The translations under genes were made by a program, and so were the position numbers. The notes beneath the pieces are model-generated. The model worked only from the letters and a program-made list of their open reading frames with translations. It was not told the DNA's origin and did no database searches. A stretch of DNA of 64,000 nt from Caenorhabditis elegans (taxonomy: Eukaryota > Nematoda > Chromadorea > Rhabditida > Rhabditidae), in assembly GCF_000002985.6 (NCBI RefSeq), contig NC_003283.11, positions 4,402,001-4,466,000 on the forward strand, read 5' to 3'. Below are positions 22,690 through 32,991 of the stretch, in pieces. Within the stretch, counting starts at the first letter, position 1, and each line of letters opens with the position of its first letter.

Positions 22690-24156
22690 AATTTGAATAC
22701 GTGTTGATAAGAATAAATTTTCAAAATTAAAGTTTCTATCGGATAAACATTTTTTAAAAAAACGTTGCAAATCTGTGAAATTGGCATGAACTTAAAATAG
22801 AAAATATATGTATGGATATGGAGAAATCTGTATCTCACAAATTTTGTCAAGTGGTGTTGTTTGGAGAACTGAGTGTCGTAGCTCTGAAAAATAATTTTTC
22901 AGCTTTCAAAACTCTTCTAAAATCAGAAATGTTTTCATTCAGATATTCTAGCATATTTAGTGTCTACATATAGGCAATTTTTTATCGGTACCGTCTAATT
23001 GCACAATGGAAACTTTTTTTAACTTCATGGTCATGTTCGTTATATAAACCATGTGATTATGTTTTAAAACAATTTTCAAACTCTGAAAATTCTCACCTGC
23101 CTACAAGGCGACATATGTCTACCTACCTTTTGCCTACCTATTTTAATAGTTTATCAAGCCTCTTTTGTGATTTAAGTACAGTTTTGCTCAATAGGTGCAT
23201 AAATTATTGCCAAAATCGTAATAAATAACTGAAAATCAGCATTGAAGCCTCACAAAATCACAATTCTCAAGATGTAATTTATTGAAATTGGGAAGCTGTT
23301 AAAAAAATATTTAATATTAGTTTTTGACCTTTTACTGTGTCTTCTTTTGGAATTATCTATGATAGAAGTGTACGCTTTGGCACATTTTCGGTTTAAAACT
23401 TAAAGTTATATGTTACTTTGATCACTGAAAAAATGAATCTCCTTTGTATTTTACAAAAAAAGTTGAACTAGAACTAATGAGGTTCTTTTTATCATTAGGA
23501 TGTAACAATGTGAACTTTCGAACTGTTGATTGGTTGCTCGGCATTTGGCTCTAGCTTCTTGCCCAAGTTTAGCCCAAAAAATATTAACTTGGATCAGAAG
23601 CTGTCTAAACTTGGACAAAAGTTTGGCAAAAGTTTGGCAAAACTTGGATTCAAGCTTTACCAAAGTCTAACCCAAGTTTCACCCAACTCTTGCCAAGCTT
23701 TGGGCCAAGTTTGAAACGAAATAAGAAAAGTTAGGGCCAAAGTTTGGCAAGAGTTGGGTGAAACTTTGGTTAGACTTTGGTAAAGCTTGAATCCAAGTTT
23801 TGCCAAAGTTTTGCCTAACTTTTGCCCAAGTTTAGACAGCTTCTGATCCAAGTGAATATTTTTTGGGCTAAACTTGGGCAAGAAGCTAGAGCCAAATTCC
23901 GAGTGGTGTTTGGAGTGTTGGAATTGTTTCAGTAAGTAAAAGTTTAAAGCAATTTTATTTGGAAAATATGTTTTTCTGAGAAAAACAAACTAATTTATTG
24001 CTTCTTCTGTTGAAATTTTAAATTTAATTGCATATTACTTTATTTAAATTTTCAACAACCAAACACAACACATTTTTTTTTGAAAAAAATATTTATTGAT
24101 TGGCTCATCGGGAAAACTTTTAAAGCAAAAAATTGTTTCAATTTATTTTAAAAATT
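22690..24156. other. Intergenic region with a 365-bp foldback
   Basis: No gene was seen. It contains short GCCTACCTGCC-type repeat pieces near 23100-23150 and the large foldback at 23538-23902. Confidence 0.45.
23538..23902. repeat. Foldback element built from TTGGCAAAAGTTTGGC units
   Basis: The left arm starts TCGGCATTTGGCTCTAGC and the right arm ends GCTAGAGCCAAATTCCGA. Both arms are full of short units like CCCAAGTTTAGCCC, AACTTGGACAAAAGTTTGGC. The arms are about 175 bp each and nearly perfect complements. It may have arisen from a minisatellite like those near 57.8 and 60.2 kb. Confidence 0.85.
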
Positions 24157-24477
24157 TTATTGCTTCTTCTGTTGGAATCTTCTGATTGGCTGAAGAGCAC
24201 GGCGATGGAATTTGCGGTTCTGGACGGTTCGGGCTTTGGCACGCTTGCGGACTGAAAATCTTTTACTTCAAGTTTAGGACAATTGATATAACTCACATTC
24301 TACATTAGATTCAGTATCAATAGAACCTTCACTATCACTGATAGAGCTTGCCGAGTAGTCAGATGCAGATGGATATGAAGGAGCAATTGGATAAGATGCT
24401 GGTTATGCATCAGGAACTGGATATCCACATTGAGCAAGGACAACCAGGAAGGCAGAGAAAATGATGAGGACTTGCAT
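24157..24477 (-). pseudogene. Family member G: near-copy of member E with an internal stop
   Basis: Exon 1 (24297-24477) and exon 2 (24157-24251) have exactly the lengths of member E (181 and 95 nt). The signal peptide MQVLIIFSAFLVVLAQC and tail (FRKRAKARTVQNRKFHRR) match E. At 24403-24405 the codon corresponding to Tyr in PDAYPASY is TAA, so the product would stop after about 24 residues. Splice sites remain good. Retention of an otherwise intact frame indicates a recent loss. Confidence 0.75.
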
Positions 24478-25826
24478 TGTTGAAACTGGAAGTTGTTGGT
24501 GTATAGTCTTAAAACTTACGCTCTTAAATACTATTTCTACTTTGATTTGTGTTCGAAAAGATGCCTACACTCACAAATGTAGTAGTATTGCAGAGGAAAG
24601 GTGAACCCATAAACTAAAATTTATGGGTTCCTGCTGGTGTAATAATGTGAACTTCTGAACCGAAACAAGGTGTGTCCGAATAGTTTCTGAAATTTGGTTA
24701 TTGATGTGTCCTGTTCTGGTCCAAACTTATAAAATTCAGAATGGGTTACAATTTTTTTAGGTTTAAAAAATTTTTAGCTGTTTCAGCACGGAATGTGCAG
24801 CCTTTTCAGCGCCATCAGAGTCCTTACGGAACTTTAAAAACACACACATACGGTGCTGAAAACTTTAATGTGGAATAGTTCCAGTGGAATAAATATTTAA
24901 AATTTTGGAAAATTGGTGCCAAGCAGGGGTGCGCGGCAATTGCCGTCCGGCGATTCTACAAAATGAGCTAGGAGATGAGCATTCTCCCAATATTTTTCAT
25001 TAAACTTTTGTGATAAAAAATAGAAAAATATTTTCTGTGTCTGAAAATGATTTTTAGTTGACCTGCAACAACTGAAAAAATTCTCAAAAATTGTCATAAC
25101 GTAGAAAATTGCCGGCATTTTTTGTTGATAATTTGACTGATTTTTTCCGGCAGTTTTCAACTTTGGGGCGGCCTTTGAGCACTTTTTTCAGTTTCTACAA
25201 GTCGATAAAAATTATTTTCAGACAGAGATAGTAAATTACTAAGCCTTGAAAGCCTTTTCTAATATTTTTTTTAATTCGTCGTTTTATATTTTAGCTATTT
25301 CTTAATTATCTTGAAACATGCAAGAATGCTCTAAATTTGCCAAAACGTCGGCGTTTTTTAAAAATTAATTTGGCAAAATATCAAAACACTGCATGAACTT
25401 TTTAAAAGTCTAAAACATTTTGAATTTTTTTTTCAAATCCATCGGGGAGAGCGCTAATCGGAAGTTTTCCCCAATTTTCAAATTTGTTGAAGTTGTCTAT
25501 TGCTGAAAATGTAAAGATTTTTCAAGAAAATTTCCAAATTCAACCTGGCCATAATCGGTCATTTTCTCACAAAAATGCCAAATTTTTCGAGGTTCGAGAC
25601 AATTTGAGCTTAAAAAAGGAAATTTCTGCCACAGAGTAGAACATTTTAAACTTTATAAATATATACCAATTGTAATTTCCGATTTTCGGAAGCTGCTGGG
25701 TTTTTTTTATTAATTTTTAATTTATTTAATTTTTGACTCTTTTATATTTTGAATGAAATAAATTTCTATCACATCTAAAAAATGTTTATTTCATTTTCAA
25801 AAGCATATATTCAATCACATAGCAAT
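24478..25826. other. Intergenic region, no gene seen
   Basis: AT-rich sequence. A small GGCGGCCTTTG / GCGGCAATTGCCG fragment near 24940 resembles the dispersed GGCAATTGCC repeat. No supported gene. Confidence 0.45.
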
Positions 25827-26286
25827 TTATTGTTTCTTCTGTTGGAATCTTCTGATTGGGGTGAGAGCACGACGTTGGAATTTGCGATTGTGGGCGGTAC
25901 GTGCCTTGGCGCGTTTGCGGTCTGAAATTTGATTCTTGGAGGTTTTTAGAAAACTTTTCAATCGCACGATTAATTTGCTGCTCCAACTCACACTCAGAAT
26001 TTGGAGAAGCAGTGGTGTACTCAGAGTCCGATGCTACCTCGTTATCGCTGAACGAGCTGGAGGAGTAGACGGATGGAGCTGGTGGTGGTGGAGCAGAATA
26101 CGATGGCTTCTGGGCATAAGCTGGTGGGGATGGATATGTTGGAGCGACTGGGTACTTCTTCGGAGTTGGGTAGGATGGTGGTGGTGTTGGATAGGATGGT
26201 GTAGTTGGATAGCTATTCTCAGCAACTGGGTATCCACATTGAACAAGGATGACCAAGAGAGCAGAGGAGATGATGAAGGAACGCAT
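25827..26286 (-). CDS. Secreted Pro/Tyr-rich protein with basic C-terminal exon (family member H)
   Basis: Exon 1 is 25992-26286, exon 2 is 25827-25921 (390 nt, 129 residues). The first 60 residues (MRSFIISSALLVILVQC, GYPVAENSYPTTPSY, KKYPVAPTYPSPP) are essentially identical to members C and D. It then differs: YAQKPSYSAPPPPAPSVYSS and an acidic end (SDNEVASDSEYTTAS). Exon 2 encodes YRKRAKARTAHNRKFQRR and ends IRRFQQKKQ. The upstream CCAATATAAAAGG combines a CCAAT and a TATA element. The minus-strand AATAAA is at 25785-25790. The near-identity of exon 1 starts suggests recent duplication or gene conversion. Confidence 0.83.
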
Positions 26287-26999
26287 TGTTCGGAAGATCA
26301 GTGATTTGACAAGCATCCAGTACACCTTTTATATTGGCTGCGAAAGGTGACTTTTGACCAACAAAACTAGTATCCGGATGATGAATAGCATAGTAAATAA
26401 CAATTTGATGGGTAGGGGTTCTGCTAGAAAAGAACAATTGGTTCCCTAATGTATTTTTCATTTTTTGGCGAGAGTTTCAGAGATGAAACTTGAAAAAAAT
26501 CTAATAGATTTTTGAAACTAGTTTGGAGAATGTTGTATTTGGGCACGAAACTACCAGAAAAACATTTCGTTGAACATTGAACCTGACTATAACATCTTTC
26601 AGTAATATATTAATTAAGAATTTCAACGTAACTTTTTCTATAAAATTGGAATAGTTTTAATTTACCGACAATAATTGTAAAACATTTTTAGAATTTTCTG
26701 ATGGTTTTTTTGATTAAAAAAATTTCCGAAAAAATTTCAAACGGCTGATTTGTTTTCGAAACAAATGGTTTTTAAAAGGTTAAATTAAAGTCAAATGATA
26801 ATTTATTTTTTGCCCATTTTTTAGTATAACTGACTACTACAGCCGGAAAATGCAAAAATGTTAAGTGAGTCATTCTTTTGCGGGGAAATTTTAAAAAATA
26901 ATTCAGCCATTTTTTTTGTCCGTCTGAAAATTTAAATTTAACGTTTTATCAAAATCAAAGACCATTTATTGAAAGAAATTGAAAAAATAATTTTGCAGT
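26287..26999. other. Spacer, promoter of family member H, otherwise nothing seen
   Basis: AT-rich sequence. No repeat or coding signal was recognised beyond the TATA region near 26320. Confidence 0.4.
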
Positions 27000-27648
27000 T
27001 TATTGTTTGGCTTTCTTTTGGAATCTGAATCTTCTAATCGGTTGAAGGTGACGGCGTTGATGGAGTCTGCGGTTTGGAGCAGTACGAGCACGAGCACGAG
27101 CGCGAGCCTTGGCTTTGGCACGTCGGCGGTCTGGAAATTCAAATTTTCTAGTTATTCAGGTTACAACGAAAAAACTCACATCCTGAAGATGCTCCAGCTC
27201 CGGTGGCTGCGGGGGTTCCAGCGGAAGCAGAATTATAAGTTCCGTAGTTCAAGGAGTTTCCACCGACGATTCCTCCAGACGACAAAGATCCTCCGTAGGT
27301 TGGGGAAGATCCACCGTAATTTGTAGATGAAGATGATGAGCCCACGATTTGAGCATCAGTTGGTGGTGCAGGTGGTGATGCTGCAACATTTGAAGTAACT
27401 GAAGCATCATCTGACGAGTAGCCACTGGGCGCCGGTGGTGGTGGTAGTGGAGGTGCTGTTACAGGTGCCGAGTTCTGAGGGAAGCTGTGCTTCGTAGCAT
27501 ATGCTCCAGGAGCAGTTGGATAGGACTGCTTCGGGACTACATAGGAATCCGATGGCGGTGGTGGTGTTGGGTAACTGTTCTGAGCAACTGGGTAACCGCA
27601 TTGAACACCAATTAGGAGTAGGGTAGTGGAAAGAATGAAGAATTTCAT
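27000..27648 (-). CDS. Secreted Gly/Pro/Ser-rich protein with long Arg-rich tail (family member I)
   Basis: Exon 1 is 27180-27648, exon 2 is 27000-27130 (600 nt, 199 residues). The start (MKFFILSTTLLLIGVQC, GYPVAQNSYPTPPPPSDSY) follows the family, but the middle becomes Ser/Gly-rich (SSSSSTNYGGSSPTYGGS). This resembles the glycine-rich genes next door. Exon 2 is longer than in other members because of an AlaArg expansion (YRRRAKAKARARARARTAP) before the conserved LQPIRRF ending. GGAACGGTATAAAAG lies about 50 bp upstream and the minus-strand AATAAA at 26965-26970. It is a diverged outer member of the cluster. Confidence 0.8.
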
Positions 27649-29820
27649 GATGGCTAAGAGCTGTTGAACAACTCATGGTCTAACCTTGTCTCATGTGCAC
27701 TTTTATACCGTTCCAGTCGTCACCTTTGACCACTTATTTAGAAACCGGAAAGTGGGAGGAAGGTGACTATTCGTTATTCAACGACTATTCCTAATTTCAC
27801 ACCTTTTGTACCGCCCTGAACGACCTCTAGTTGGGGGGAATTCGAGAAATGCAAAGCCTGTGATTTAAATTGGAACTTTCTTACACGAGAAAGTTATGAA
27901 TTGGTTCCAGTAGTATTTTGAATAAATAACATAGAGTATTGTGTATTTCTTGAAATTTGAAGTTTTGAAAAATTAGCAAAAACAAGGTTTTGCTCCCGAG
28001 TTTTTTTTTGAAGTTTTACTAGCAGCGGCAATACTGCAAAGAATTTAATTTAAAAGGTGTTTGTTCTTGAGTCTAAAAAAAATTGAAAAATAATTAAATC
28101 TTTAATTTTTCCTCCCATTTTCAACAAAAACGGGTAAAAACATATGCCCGATTTTATTTTTTATTTTATAAATGTGGTATTTTAAAAAATGTAATGATTT
28201 AACAATTCTCATTTTCACTTTTGTTTTCTTCAAGTTACATGAAATAATGGTGTCCTTATTTGAATATGACATTTTCTGAACTGAAAAGTCGATTAAAGAC
28301 CAATGAAACATATTTAGTTGTGTAGACTAAAGGAACTTGAGAGAAAACCCAAAATATTTGCAAACTTTTTTTTTCTTAAATATTTGAAGTACTTCACAAG
28401 AACAGTACACGTTTGTAGTTTGGACTTGAATTGCGTGTCGAGGGCCTGAAAAAAATTAAGCACATAGTTTAGTTCCAGTGGAATACATGACTTAGCTGGA
28501 AATTAAAATATTCAAAATATTTTATTGTTCTGTTAAAGTTCTCAACAAACCGTTAAGGAAAGTATTTCAGCTCACTTTCAGGCTTCCAAATAAAACAGAT
28601 GCCATTTAAAACAGGACCTTTCAAAAAGGCCGCTACAAAAAAATTAGCCGCAGACGAGCATTTTGAACTAGAAAAAACTCGATCTCGAATTGTATTGCAC
28701 TTATTCATTATTTTAGAGGCCCACCAAGTTGCTTCAAATTTTATTTTTGAAAATGTTCATATTTTCGGGTATTTCAAAATAGGCAAAAAATTCTTGAAGC
28801 TTTTCGGAGAACATTTTTTTTTGAAAAAAATAACTGAAAAATCTCCATATCCAGTTGGCTTAAAAAAGCTTCAACTTTTTTTAAACAAAAAAACCGAAAA
28901 GCTTTCAAAATATCTGTCTACTTCGAGTTTCCCTAAAAAATCAGAACAGTTTTCTAAAATTATCATTTGGAGCAATTTGACGGGCTTCTGAAGTTGGGAT
29001 ACTTCAAAAATTGAATTATTTGTAGATGAATATGACTTCACGGGATTCAATAAAGGGCTGACAATCATCGAAATTTTCTGGAAATTCGATCATACGACAT
29101 TGGTCGAGTTTTAAGATTTTTGGCGTTTTTTATAATTTGACAATTATCGAGTTCAAAAATGTTAGAAAAAAAACAACAACAAATTCCAAGCAAAAATTCC
29201 TACTTTCCTACTAATTTTTACTGTAAATGTTTTTTCACTCTCATAAAAATGTGCAATTTCTCCTCCTATGAACTGGACATTTTTTTTTGAAAGTTCAACA
29301 ATTGCCGTTTCCGTCTAAGTCATTAAATCTAATATTTTAAATCCTGTACACTTTTTCAGGCCATTCTTGGAATTTTGCTTACATTGGAAATTTCAAGAAA
29401 ATTCAAACTCCCAAATACTTCAAAAGTTTAATGGGATAATCTGATTTCTGAATTCTAAACCCGGAATTCCTAAACACTTTTTTTCACGTGGCCTCTCTCT
29501 CTCTCTCTCTATCCACTTCAAAATGTCCACTTGGGGGACACTAACTTCCGGGAGTTGATCATCGGTTTCTAGCGAAAAAGAATGACCTTAAACCGAAACC
29601 ATTTCCACGTGCCAAACTTCACCCACTTGTCGTTTGTATTCTGAATTGTTTGTACATTAATGGAATTCAAAAAGAACCTTGAGACAAAAAGTGTTTATAT
29701 TTTTTCTTTACAACTATTGAAAATTGAACTAGGATTTCAAAAAAAAAGGGAGAACTGTCGAGATGATGAGAAAGTTTAAAACATGTACAGACAGGGACCA
29801 TAGCTTAAAGACGATGAAGT
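27649..29820. other. Intergenic region, no supported gene
   Basis: AT-rich sequence with a CT dinucleotide run at about 29493-29512. An ATG-initiated open frame at 28599-28991 begins with a Lys-rich stretch but soon becomes low-complexity Phe/Lys sequence. I do not support it as a gene. Confidence 0.45.
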
Positions 29821-31178
29821 TTAAGCCTTTGAGAGGTGCTTGCGATATCCAGATGAAGAAGAAGCGGAGGTCTCGACAACTTGCTCAGTTCCTTGGGATC
29901 CGTATTCCTGGAACAAACACCTTTTTAGTTAAGTTTTAAAATAATTTGAATTACCTGAGTTTGAGCTGCTGGTGCAGATTCAAAAGTTTGAGTTGGAGCT
30001 GGAGCGGCCTCGAAAGTCTGTTGTTGAACAACGGTCTCCTGTTGAGCTTGAACTGGGGCTTGCTCCTGGTAGGTCGAAACTGGAGCTGGTGCAGAGACGA
30101 TAGCGGTTTGTTGTTGTTGTTGGTATCCTTGTTGGCCTCCTCCGGATACAGCTGCTGGTCCTGGGCCTTGTTGGTATCCAGCTCCTCCTTGGGCTCCTCC
30201 GAATCCCCCGGCTCCTCCTTGAGATCCACCGAATCCTCCTTGGGATCCTCCAGCATATCCACCGGATCCTCCTTGAGCTCCTCCGAATCCTCCGGCTCCT
30301 CCTTGTCCAGCTCCTGCGTATCCTCCAGCTCCTCCTTGGGATCCACCGAATCCTCCGGCTCCTCCTTGTCCAGCTCCAGCGTATCCTCCGGATCCTCCTT
30401 GAGCTCCTCCGAATCCTCCGGCTCCTCCTTGTCCAGCTCCTGCGTATCCTCCAGCTCCTCCTTGGGATCCACCGAATCCTCCGGCTCCTCCTTGTCCAGC
30501 TCCAGCGTATCCTCCAGCTCCTCCTTGGGATCCTCCGAATCCTCCTTGGCCGGCTCCAGCGTATCCACCGGATCCTCCTTGAGCTCCTCCGAATCCTCCT
30601 TGTCCGGCTCCAGCATATCCTCCAGCTCCTCCTTGGGATCCTCCGTATCCTCCTTGTCCAGCTCCAGCGTATCCACCGGATCCTCCTTGAGCTCCTCCGA
30701 ATCCTCCTTGTCCGGCTCCGGCGTATCCACCGGATCCTCCTTGAGCTCCTCCGAATCCTCCTTGTCCGGCTCCGGCGTATCCTCCGGCTCCTCCTTGGGA
30801 TCCTCCGAATCCTCCTTGTTCGGCTCCGGCATATCCTCCTTGGGATCCTCCAAATCCTCCGGCTCCTCCGTAACCTCCTCCTCCGATGGCTGGTGCAGCT
30901 TGGTACGCTCCTCCAGCTCCACCTCCATATCCGCCTCCATATCCTCCTCCGATTGGAGCTGGTGGCGGTGGTGGTGGTGGTGGTGGAGCGTAGGCAGCAG
31001 CAGCTGGAGCAACAGCGTATCCGCCGCCGCCACCGCCACCTCCTCCGCATCCTCCTCCGCAGGCTGGCTTTGGTGCACAGCATCCGCCGCCACCGCCACC
31101 TCCTCCGAGGCCGAGAAGTGAGAAGAGGAATGCGTTAGAGCATCCGAAGAGGGCGAGAAGGACTACGGTCTTCATCAT
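29821..31178 (-). CDS. Large glycine-rich secreted repeat protein
   Basis: Exon 1 is 29955-31178, exon 2 is 29821-29907 (1311 nt, 436 residues) with a 47-nt phase-0 intron. The signal peptide is MMKTVVLLALFGCSNAFLFS. A Cys/Gly segment follows (CCAPKPACGGGCGGG), then polyproline. Residues about 110-335 are some 17 repeats of GGYAGAGQGGFGGAQGGS type. After that comes a Gln-rich region (QQGYQQQQQ) and an Ala/Gln/Glu tail. Exon 2 ends GYRKHLSKA. Aromatic/Gly spacing of this kind is typical of disordered, self-associating cuticle or lining proteins. A TATATAAAAGG sits about 210 bp upstream (31390-31400). Very regular codons keep all frames open on both strands, so antisense frames here are artefacts. 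Confidence 0.85.
30180..30880 (-). repeat. Coding tandem repeat (about 36-54 bp units) in glycine-rich gene
   Basis: GGA-rich units encode GGYAGAGQGG and FGGAQGGSGG. Copies differ mainly by synonymous or Ser/Ala changes, and higher-order pairs (AGGFGGSQGG / AGGFGGAQGG) repeat. This points to recent unequal exchange, and length variation between strains is likely. Confidence 0.8.
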
Positions 31179-32991
31179 GGTGCTACTGGAAATATTTGGA
31201 GTTTTAGAATCAGACGTTTAACATAATGAAGATTAGAATGACAATTTGGCAATCAGACACATGAAATAGCTGATATGGAAATTGACTGACACTAAATAAA
31301 CATCTCCATAAATTAAACAATGTTGGAAAATGTAAGTTCTCAAATGCTAAAGCTGAAACTGATGCCTTTTCCATCCTCACAACCTTTCCTTTTATATACC
31401 CTACTTTTTTTTTTGAGCGCACCTTCATATGATTTGTGTAAGAGTGTCGTATCGACGTCACCCGAACCGTCTGCATCTCTTCCCAATATCCACTCCGATT
31501 TGTGGACATGATAAGCAGTCTATGCCTTTTTCCCAACCTACACCGATGCCTAGGTGATGATCATTAACCTAAGCTGTGTGTTGGGTGAAGAAAAATGTCA
31601 AGAACTGGATCATCAACGGAAATATAGTAGATGGCAGCTGAGAATCAAAAAAACAACACCGTTGGCAGGCAGAAGCTTCTGCTGTTACTACAGTCTTCTG
31701 CCTTGTTGCGCATGGCATTTTCACTGCAAAAATCGTTCAACGTAACATGTTTTATCGACTGTTTATTGTGGGTGTGTAAACCTGGAATATGAAAAGGTGT
31801 TACACAGGACAATAAGGAAGACTCCTTTAAAAGAGTAAAACGTGATCTTGTTGGCGATCTTTATATAAATCAACACGGAAGAATTGCAGATGAAGATTAG
31901 GATGTAAAAGTATAAAAGTCGTTCGGAAGTCGGCAGAAGACAGGAGAAGGTTGTATAGACACCGGTCCTCTAGCTTAGGTAGATCAAAAAGTAAATTCCA
32001 GAATATTTTGGCAAACGTACGAAATTGAGTATTTCAGTAGGATAATCTACATATTTTTGAATGAAAAATTAATATATCAAGAAATGTAGGAAGAAGTTAG
32101 TTCAGTCTGAACATACGACTTATTTTTGTTGAAATGTTTGAAAATTATCCAAAATAAGTTCAAAAGACTTCAGGTCATTTTTAAATTTTTCAGAAAAAAA
32201 GTATCATTTTAAGATTAGCCGAACATTTTTGTACGTATCTACACTAATTTTTTAATGCAAAAACTTGGGTTATCATGTCATGTGGAAATGAGCAGTTTTG
32301 TAGAAAGAGAACAAAATTTTGTGTGGAATAGTTTTGTTTAACCCTTGAATTTTTCATATTGGCAAAAAACAATTTTAATTTCATTCACAAATGTTAAAAC
32401 TAGGTATTTTATGTACCCTCTGAGACCACTGCTGAATTGTTAAGACAAATTTCAAATTTCGATTTGAACTTTGTTTTTGCGTACCATTTCTACTGTGATT
32501 ACTTTATTTTGAAAAGTTATATCTCGGTTATTTTTAAAAATATCAATAGGCAATTGCATTAGTTGAGAGTTTTTAAGCAGTCCAACGACTGAAAAAAATT
32601 GTGGAAACTTGTGAATTTTTAAGTTTTAGAGATAATTGACTTTGAATGTATGAAACTTTGATCTTCCGATTTTTCTTTTTTTAAATGTTGCTTTTTTTGA
32701 ATTTTTAAACACAAAAAGTTCCGTTCAAAATTGATATTTATATTTTTCTTTGAACCAATTTTCACTTTTATAACAATGTTCTAAAACAAAAATTCCTGCT
32801 ATTTTTCTCACATGCTGCCTCGAGATTCAGATGATTATCCCGTGTTTTTTTTTCATAAGTCTATAAGAATACAAACTCAAATCAAGAGAACAAAGTTCAT
32901 TGAAAGACCAAATTTTGACTCATTAACGAGAAATATACAGAAAAAACCATAAAACCAAAAAAAAAACAGTTAGAGAAATATATCATCGAAT
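31179..32991. other. Spacer between the two glycine-rich genes
   Basis: It holds the upstream region of the first glycine-rich gene (TATA at 31390-31400). Two further TATA-like sites, near 31860 (TTTATATAAATC) and 31910 (GTATAAAAG), have no recognised gene next to them. The remainder is AT-rich. Confidence 0.4.

Noticed and set aside
28599-28991. 130-codon open frame beginning MPFKTGPFKKAATKK
   Set aside because: After the first 25 residues it is Phe/Lys/Leu-rich low complexity, as expected from AT-rich DNA. There are no splice partners, promoter or relatives in the window.
29946-31121. Long open frames antisense to, and in the other frames of, the glycine-rich gene
   Set aside because: They result from the strict GGN/GCN codon periodicity. 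They lack a signal peptide, splice logic or family match, while the sense frame has all of these.
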